The notes under the pieces were generated by a model. That model was not told where the DNA came from. It worked only from the letters and a program-made list of their open reading frames with translations, and ran no database searches. A DNA stretch of 64,000 nt from Escherichia coli DSM 30083 = JCM 1649 = ATCC 11775. GTDB lineage: Bacteria; Pseudomonadota; Gammaproteobacteria; Enterobacterales; Enterobacteriaceae. The translations under genes were made by a program, and so were the position numbers. Every line of letters begins with the position of its first letter. Positions within the stretch are counted from its first letter, which is position 1. Below are positions 58,611 to 64,000 of this stretch, piece by piece. Where the stretch lies: NCBI RefSeq assembly GCF_003697165.2, contig NZ_CP033092.2:3596001-3660000 (forward strand), read 5' to 3'.

Positions 58611-59561
58611 TTAGGTTTTAATAATATGGGTGCCCGTTTCGCCGCGTAGCGCCGCAGGCAGGCATTCCGGCGTGGTGATAATCACTTCTTTGCCGCCTTG
58701 TTCCAGGAACGTCAGGCTGGCGATGATTTTTGGCAACATGCTGCCAGGTGGGAAATGCCCTTCCTGCATATAGCGGGTCATGGTGGCAATATCTACGCGA
58801 TCCAGCGCCTGCTGCTGCGGTTTGCCAAAGTGAATACACACTTTTTCGACGCCAGTGGTGATCACCAGAATGTCGGCGTGAATTTCGCGAGCCAGTAGCG
58901 CGGTAGAGAGATCTTTGTCGATAACCGCGTCCACGCTTTGGTAATCCCCCGCGTCAGTACGCACTACCGGAATTCCGCCGCCGCCCGCGCCAATCACCAC
59001 AAAGCCTTGTTGGATCAGCGCCTTAATGGCAGGTGCTTCGACAATACGTTTCGGTTCCGGCGAGGCGACCACGCGGCGATAGCCCCGTCCGGCATCTTCA
59101 ACAAAACGCCAGTCAGGGTTTGCCTTTTGTAGTTCGTCACGCTGGCTTTCACTAAAGAATGCGCCAATGGGTTTGATGGGATGGGCAAACCCCGGATCGT
59201 TTTTATCCACTTCTACCTGAGTCACCACGGTGACGGCTTTTTTCTCGCCGTGACGCGCCAGTCGGTTGTTCAGCGCCTGCTGGATCAGATAGCCAATGCC
59301 ACCTTGCGTATCCGCCACACAGTTCGCCAGCGGCGTTAAGGGCAGCCCTTCGCGCTCGTGGGCAATCTCCGCGCGGCGTAAATCCAGCCCGACCTGCGGC
59401 CCGTTGCCATGGGTCAGCACAATGTCGTAATCGGAAGCCAGCATTTCCAGCACCGTATCGGCCACGGCTTTCACCGCCTCCGCCTGATGCTCAATCGACT
59501 GGCTGGCGTTATCTTTGATAATGCTGTTGCCACCAATGGCAACGACCACAAGTTCTTTCAT
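58611..59561 (-). CDS. yahI: Carbamate kinase-like protein YahI
   Basis: Cytoplasmic amino-acid-kinase-fold protein of 316 residues of the carbamate kinase family, which transfers phosphate from carbamoyl phosphate to ADP. Family motifs are VVAIGGNSII, LTHGNGPQVG and VIGAGGGGIPV. It is downstream of yahG after a BIME and just upstream of yahJ. Beside the YahE/F/G set it would be the ATP-yielding step of carbamoyl-compound breakdown; this is inference. Confidence 0.92.
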   Translation of the reverse strand: MKELVVVAIGGNSIIKDNASQSIEHQAEAVKAVADTVLEMLASDYDIVLTHGNGPQVGLDLRRAEIAHEREGLPLTPLANCVADTQGGIGYLIQQALNNRLARHGEKKAVTVVTQVEVDKNDPGFAHPIKPIGAFFSESQRDELQKANPDWRFVEDAGRGYRRVVASPEPKRIVEAPAIKALIQQGFVVIGAGGGGIPVVRTDAGDYQSVDAVIDKDLSTALLAREIHADILVITTGVEKVCIHFGKPQQQALDRVDIATMTRYMQEGHFPPGSMLPKIIASLTFLEQGGKEVIITTPECLPAALRGETGTHIIKT

Positions 59562-59610
59562 GTTGTTATGTCCGCGACAGAGGGTGATGGGGTTATGACC
59601 AACGCCAGAC

Positions 59611-59692
59611 TGCCTGATGCGCTACGCTTATCAGGCCTACAGATTCTTGCGCCACTCGTAGGCCGGATAAGGCGTTCACGCCGCATCCGGCA
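59611..59692. repeat. BIME between yahG and yahI
   Basis: Two facing REP palindromes (CCTGATGCGCTACGCTTATCAGG; GCCGGATAAGGCG...CGCCGCATCCGGC) in the spacer of two co-oriented genes. Confidence 0.9.
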
Positions 59693-59714
59693 GAAACAAC
59701 GCGCACTTTACAGA

Positions 59715-61133
59715 TCAGACGCCGTAACGTTCGCACCAGCCAAAAATGGCTTTCTCGAAGCAGGCGAAGGGTGGATGCACAATGCCCGCGCCAATCATGC
59801 CGATGCCCGCATCTTTATGGGCAATGGCGGTGTTGATCACCGGCAGAATGCCGCTGCTGCCCACGCGGGTGATGTCGATTGCCGACGGCACGCCCATAAA
59901 ACCGAGCAGCGGAATGGTGACGTTGGGGTTTTCACCGAGAGTGATTTCACGCATCTGGCGGGAGAAATCGATAGCCTCTTCCACCGTACCGCCCACCAGC
60001 GCGACGATTGCAGGCGCGGTCGCCATGGCAAATCCGCCAATGCCGTAGGTTTCAGTGATGGCGCTGTCGCCGATATCCAGCCCCGAATCTTCCGGCTTAT
60101 AACCGGCAAACATCGGCCCGATCACCTGCTGCGCCGGACCGGTAAACCATTGCCCCGGTAATCCGCTGACCCGCAGGCCGAACTCGACGCCGTTACGCGC
60201 CATGGTGGTGACCACAGTGCTGTATTCAATGCCGTGCGCCGCATCCATCGCCGCTTTACACATCGCCATCCACGTCGGGCCGGAGAAGTAGTCGCAGCTG
60301 GCGACAAACTCAAACACTTCCCGCTGTTGTTCGACGGAATAGCCCGCCTGAATAATCCCTGGCGTCAGCGCCTGAATCAGCAACGTCGTCCCGGCGTTAT
60401 TGCGGTTATGGCATTCATCGCCCATATGCAGCGCCTGCGCCAGCATTAAGCGCAGATCGATTTCGCCGATAATTTTCATCGCGTCGCGCAGCATGGGTCC
60501 CTGCACATCGCGCATCCAGTTGAGGCGGTCGATCACGCTCTGGTCGTTAGCGCCCATACGCAAAATCTTCGCCATCTGCTCGCTCATGTTGGTATAAGCG
60601 ATGTTGCCATAGGTTTTGTTTTTCACGATGTGCATAAACATCGAGGCCGAGGTGACGCCCGCCATCGATCCCACACAGTCGTGTTCGTGGCACGGCGAGA
60701 AGGTGATCTCCCCGGAAGCCGCCAGCTCAGCCGCCTCGTCGAGATCTTTCGCCAGTCCTTCAAACACCAGCGCTCCGGTGACCGCGCCCTTCATCGCGCC
60801 GCACATTTTTTCCCAGGTGACCGGCGGCCCGGCGTGAAGAATGGTTTTCGCCGTCATGCCCGGCACCACGTTAATCGCCTGATCAAAACCAATCAGCACC
60901 GGATGCGACTGGATAATGCGCTCCAGCGCCTGCTGATTCGCGGAGGCGATTTTGTCCGCCAGTGGCGAATCGGCAATGTTGTCCAGTGCCTGCACCACCT
61001 GCATATTGCCCTGCCCCGGCGGCGTCCAGTCGAGTTGGGTCACTTCTACATGCTGCTTTTTCAGATCATCGCTAAACATGGCGATACCGACGTTAATAAC
61101 GTTCAACGGTTGGCTAAACAGTGACTGGCTCAT
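59715..61133 (-). CDS. yahG: DUF1116 protein YahG (AllG-like carbamoyltransferase subunit)
   Basis: Cytoplasmic protein of 472 residues. Conserved segments include FSPCHEHDCVGSMAGVTS, MGDECHNRNNAGTTL and ETYGIGGFAMATAPAIV. The family (DUF1116) includes YlbE/AllG, a subunit of oxamate carbamoyltransferase together with FdrA/AllF and YlbF/AllH; YahF and YahE here are the matching partners. It therefore probably forms part of a similar enzyme, substrate unknown. It starts on the last base of the yahF stop. Confidence 0.9.
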   Translation of the reverse strand: MSQSLFSQPLNVINVGIAMFSDDLKKQHVEVTQLDWTPPGQGNMQVVQALDNIADSPLADKIASANQQALERIIQSHPVLIGFDQAINVVPGMTAKTILHAGPPVTWEKMCGAMKGAVTGALVFEGLAKDLDEAAELAASGEITFSPCHEHDCVGSMAGVTSASMFMHIVKNKTYGNIAYTNMSEQMAKILRMGANDQSVIDRLNWMRDVQGPMLRDAMKIIGEIDLRLMLAQALHMGDECHNRNNAGTTLLIQALTPGIIQAGYSVEQQREVFEFVASCDYFSGPTWMAMCKAAMDAAHGIEYSTVVTTMARNGVEFGLRVSGLPGQWFTGPAQQVIGPMFAGYKPEDSGLDIGDSAITETYGIGGFAMATAPAIVALVGGTVEEAIDFSRQMREITLGENPNVTIPLLGFMGVPSAIDITRVGSSGILPVINTAIAHKDAGIGMIGAGIVHPPFACFEKAIFGWCERYGV

Positions 61134-62680
61134 CAGGCTTCCTCCCCTTTGCAGATAAATTCACGCGCCAGCAATCCGGTATTGGTGCTGCTGCTCGCCA
61201 GAATCACTCCGGCATCAAGCAGCATCTGGCTTTGTTGTTCTAATGATGGCGTATCGAGATCGGTGCCCAGCACATAGGCGAGAATGATCAACTCGCGTCC
61301 TTCGGCAGCGGCGATCGCTTTCGCTTCTTTGATCGCCTCGATGGTGGAACCGACCGGATCTTCATGCGATCCAAATCCGAGAACAAAATCCATCACGATC
61401 ACCGCCACTTCTGGATCGCGCGCTTCTTCGATCACGCGGCTGATACGGTTGGTCGGGTCAATCATTGGATGCGGCTTGCCGTTGGTGAAGTCATCATCGC
61501 CAAAGTCGAGGAAGGTATGTTTGATGCTGCGGTTGATATCTTGCAGGCGGAATTCAGGATCGGGCTGGATATTGCTGTAGACATCGCCATGTTTTTCCAT
61601 CACCGCGAACAGGGTTTCGTCACACAGCGTACCGCCGCAGAACAGACCACGAATGTATTTCTGCTGCGGTTGCAGACGCGCACGCACATCCGCAATCAAC
61701 GGCTGGTTAAGCGTATGCAGGTCGAGATGTTCTTGTTTCACGCCGGAGAGCATCACCGCTTTCAATGCCGCCTCTTTGCTGCCGCGAGCAAACTGTAGCC
61801 CCTGCTCATCCACTGGCGTTTCGCCACGACCGAGGAAGCAGGCCACCACTGGCTTGCGGCAGGCGCGTGCGCGTTCCAGCACTTTGCGGGCCACCGCAGG
61901 CGCAGGCGGTTTGGAGATAAGCACAATGATTTCAGTTTGCGGATCGTTTTCCAGCATCCCGATGGCATCGAGCATCATCAGGCCACCGATTTTCTCGCTC
62001 AGGTCGCGCCCGCCGGTGCCGATCAGTTGTGAAACGCCGCCACCAAATTCATGGATACGGACGCTCAATTCCTGGCTGCCGGTGCCAGATGCGCCAACAA
62101 TACCGATGTTGCCGCGACGCACGGCGTTACCAAAGCAGAGCGCCGCGCCGTTGATAATCGCCGTGCCGCAGTCTGGCCCCATCATCAGCAGCCCTTTTTC
62201 ATGGGCCAACTGTTTGAGCGCCAGTTCATCTTCAACTGAGACATTATCGGAAAACAGCATCACGTTGAGGTCATTTTGCAGCGCCTGACGCGCTTCGCGA
62301 GCGGCAAACAGACCGTTGACCGAAATCACTGCCAGGTTACTTTCCGGGATATGCTTTTTGGCGCTGGCAATAGTGGCGTAACGCGCCTCGTGCGAGCCGC
62401 TTTGCGCTTTGGTGTTGAACAGTTCTTCAATCTCCGCCAGCAACTGCTCGTTGTCCACACCCGATTTACCATTGATGACAATCATCAGGTCGCCGTTTTT
62501 CGCCTGCTCCAGCTCCGGCGTCAGCAGTCCTAAATTCTTCAACACGCCTTTGTTCATTTCGGTCGCCATCGCCACAAATGCCTGCTCGACGCCGTCGAGT
62601 TTATTTGCACGCGTGGAGATAGACATCAGCGAGACAGAATCAAAATAGGTATTCGGTTTAATGACTATTTTAACTGACAT
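61133..62680 (-). CDS. yahF: FdrA-like protein YahF (AllF-like carbamoyltransferase subunit)
   Basis: Cytoplasmic protein of 515 residues with the succinyl-CoA-ligase-like FdrA architecture. An N-terminal domain is followed by the nucleotide-binding-like segments GLLMMGPDCGTAIINGAALC and IGIVGASGTGSQELSVRIHE, then a C-terminal ligase-like domain with HTFLDFGDDDFTNGKPHPMI. By family it is the FdrA/AllF component of an oxamate-type carbamoyltransferase. It overlaps yahE by 11 bases and yahG by one base. Confidence 0.92.
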   Translation of the reverse strand: MSVKIVIKPNTYFDSVSLMSISTRANKLDGVEQAFVAMATEMNKGVLKNLGLLTPELEQAKNGDLMIVINGKSGVDNEQLLAEIEELFNTKAQSGSHEARYATIASAKKHIPESNLAVISVNGLFAAREARQALQNDLNVMLFSDNVSVEDELALKQLAHEKGLLMMGPDCGTAIINGAALCFGNAVRRGNIGIVGASGTGSQELSVRIHEFGGGVSQLIGTGGRDLSEKIGGLMMLDAIGMLENDPQTEIIVLISKPPAPAVARKVLERARACRKPVVACFLGRGETPVDEQGLQFARGSKEAALKAVMLSGVKQEHLDLHTLNQPLIADVRARLQPQQKYIRGLFCGGTLCDETLFAVMEKHGDVYSNIQPDPEFRLQDINRSIKHTFLDFGDDDFTNGKPHPMIDPTNRISRVIEEARDPEVAVIVMDFVLGFGSHEDPVGSTIEAIKEAKAIAAAEGRELIILAYVLGTDLDTPSLEQQSQMLLDAGVILASSSTNTGLLAREFICKGEEA

Positions 62681-63533
62681 AATTCCCTCCGTAGGTTTGA
62701 CTCAGCGCACAACCATCGGCCATGCCATACAGCATGTCGCAGCCGGAACTGGAGCCAATATGTTTAATTTTTTCTATTGCCTGAGTTGCGTTCCCAGGGA
62801 TGTCATAAATAATGTTGTGAATAAAACGATGAATATTTTCCCGGCAGCGTTGTTGTAATGCGGCTTCCAGCGTGATGGCACTTAATAACGTGGTATTATT
62901 TCTGCCGCGTTGCAGACCGAGATAAAATTCCTCTTTGTATTTTTCCGCCGGATGTCCGGGAAGAAATAAAATAAGCGCCAGACCTGTTAAATAATCGTCG
63001 GCTGATGGCGTAAGGCCAATCCCTAAGCCCATCATACTGGCGACCGCTACGGCGATATTTTGTTTATCGTTTACGGCCTGAATAACTGCCCGTCGTTTAA
63101 TATGTAGTTCTTTATTTAACGCCTGATAAAACGGATTATCGCCGCGATAATTAAACAGGGTTTCATTTTCCCCCAGGTGCTGATGAATAATGTCGTGCCA
63201 CTGTTGCCAGGCGATAAGGTGAAAATTCAGAGCGGTCATTTGCAAGGTTGGGGACAGCCAACGCTGGCAATGACTCATCTCTATATGAAGATGTTGACCA
63301 ACCGTAATGCCTTGATCGTCAAACTGAACCTTATCACCATGCCGGAACAGACCATTAAAGTGAGTGAGTGCCAACCGACAACTGTTTGGCGCATTGTCGT
63401 ACTCTTCACAAAGCAGCGTCAGCAACTGCTGGCGAGCCGGGAGTGCGATATTTACCGCTCTGGCAAAGACCTGTTCAACCTGTCCTTGCCCCCGCTGCGC
63501 CAGAAAATCAGCATCCGCAGTTAGCGCCCACAC
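62670..63533 (-). CDS. yahE: DUF2877 protein YahE (AllH-like carbamoyltransferase subunit)
   Basis: Cytoplasmic protein of 287 residues. The family DUF2877 includes YlbF/AllH; the conserved block MGLGIGLTPSADDYLTGLAL is intact. It overlaps yahF by 11 bases, which supports one complex with YahF and YahG. The start is GTG (VWALTADADF), used because it gives the usual length; the RBS is poor. yahD lies 39 bases upstream. Confidence 0.9.
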   Translation of the reverse strand: MWALTADADFLAQRGQGQVEQVFARAVNIALPARQQLLTLLCEEYDNAPNSCRLALTHFNGLFRHGDKVQFDDQGITVGQHLHIEMSHCQRWLSPTLQMTALNFHLIAWQQWHDIIHQHLGENETLFNYRGDNPFYQALNKELHIKRRAVIQAVNDKQNIAVAVASMMGLGIGLTPSADDYLTGLALILFLPGHPAEKYKEEFYLGLQRGRNNTTLLSAITLEAALQQRCRENIHRFIHNIIYDIPGNATQAIEKIKHIGSSSGCDMLYGMADGCALSQTYGGNYVS

Positions 63534-63572
63534 ACACCGTCTTTCTGGTGTGTTGATAGCAAGCCTCCCGGT

Positions 63573-64000
63573 TTATGCGCCTGCGGCAATCAGTAACTGC
63601 GCAATCTCTTCAAAGCCCCGTTCTCGCGCCAGTTCCAGCGGTGTTTTGCCATATTTATCCGTCAGATGCGGGCTGGCACCGTGTTCCAGTAATAACTGGA
63701 CAATCGCCTGCTGTTTAATCCCGCCATCATTAAGCACAATCGCTTCCAGTAGCGGCGTCCAGCCAACATGGTTGGTCTGGTTAACGTTAATCTCCGTATG
63801 CGCCAAAAGCTCTTTTACAATACTTAAATGGCCTTTTTCACAGGCAGGCGTCAGGCCGACACCGCCAAAACGGGTTACGCAATTAAGATCGGGTTTAGCC
63901 GGTAAAATAATTCGTAGTAGCGTTAAATCATCGTTCAGACAGCTAATTAAAAAAGGATTTAAACAGGTATGATCTTGTTTATTAATATTCGCTCCGGCGT
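63573..64000 (-). CDS. yahD: Ankyrin repeat protein YahD (5' end outside window)
   Basis: C-terminal 141 codons of an ankyrin-repeat protein, running off the window edge. Repeats are visible as VGLTPACEKGHLSIVKELLA, GWTPLLEAI and KYGKTPLELARERGFEEIAQ, ending LLIAAGA. K-12 YahD has about 201 residues, so roughly 60 are missing here. Probably cytoplasmic protein-binding scaffold; partner unknown. It is the likely first gene of yahDEFG. Confidence 0.92.
   Translation of the reverse strand, partial: AGANINKQDHTCLNPFLISCLNDDLTLLRIILPAKPDLNCVTRFGGVGLTPACEKGHLSIVKELLAHTEINVNQTNHVGWTPLLEAIVLNDGGIKQQAIVQLLLEHGASPHLTDKYGKTPLELARERGFEEIAQLLIAAGA

Overview
The window is chromosomal DNA of Escherichia coli, or a very close Escherichia. 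About sixty protein genes were recognised by product, and their order is that of the K-12 chromosome around phoA, tau, frm, lac, cod, prp and yah, read here in the reverse direction. It is not K-12. No insertion sequence is visible. The autotransporter yaiT and the acyltransferase yaiX are uninterrupted, whereas both are disrupted in K-12. Several K-12 blocks are missing: mhp between yaiL and lacI, cyn between lacA and codA, and yahL. A sugar-type ABC importer and an ASCH-domain gene lie between yahK and yahJ. Comparisons with K-12 come from memory, not from an alignment.

Layout. 0-13 kb is housekeeping and stress genes: mak, rdgC, ppnP, aroL-yaiA-aroM, yaiI, proC, dgcC, psiF, phoA, iraP, ddlA, and the small membrane genes yaiZ and yaiY. 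12-20 kb is envelope: lipoprotein yaiW with peptide transporter sbmA, the peptidoglycan enzyme ampH, the regulator iprA and the large autotransporter yaiT. 20-25 kb holds hemB and the taurine operon tauABCD. 25-28.5 kb holds yaiS-yaiP-yaiX-yaiO, which combines a PIG-L deacetylase, a membrane glycosyltransferase, a hexapeptide acyltransferase and an outer-membrane barrel; together they look like an uncharacterised glycan synthesis and export unit. 28.6-31 kb is formaldehyde detoxification (frmRAB) under a long perfect palindrome.

32-38 kb is the complete lac locus, with visible O1, O2, O3, CRP site and promoters. O1 and O3 each differ from the classical sequence by one base, and LacI carries a Cys in the DNA-binding domain. 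38-41 kb is codBA (cytosine uptake and deamination). 41-48.6 kb is the propionate regulon: prpBCDE behind a clear sigma-54 promoter, divergent from prpR. 48.7-51.7 kb holds yahO, yahN, yahM and yahK. A tRNA-like element with its own promoter overlaps the yahM start.

51.8-64 kb is the catabolic-looking part. It holds a four-gene importer of the ribose/AI-2 class, an ASCH protein, a Tat-exported amidohydrolase (yahJ), a carbamate kinase-like protein (yahI), and yahG, yahF and yahE, which match the three subunit families of oxamate carbamoyltransferase. An ankyrin protein, yahD, runs off the end. The most promising poorly described systems are this carbamoyl-compound pathway and the yaiSPXO envelope cluster. 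REP/BIME palindromes separate many operons.
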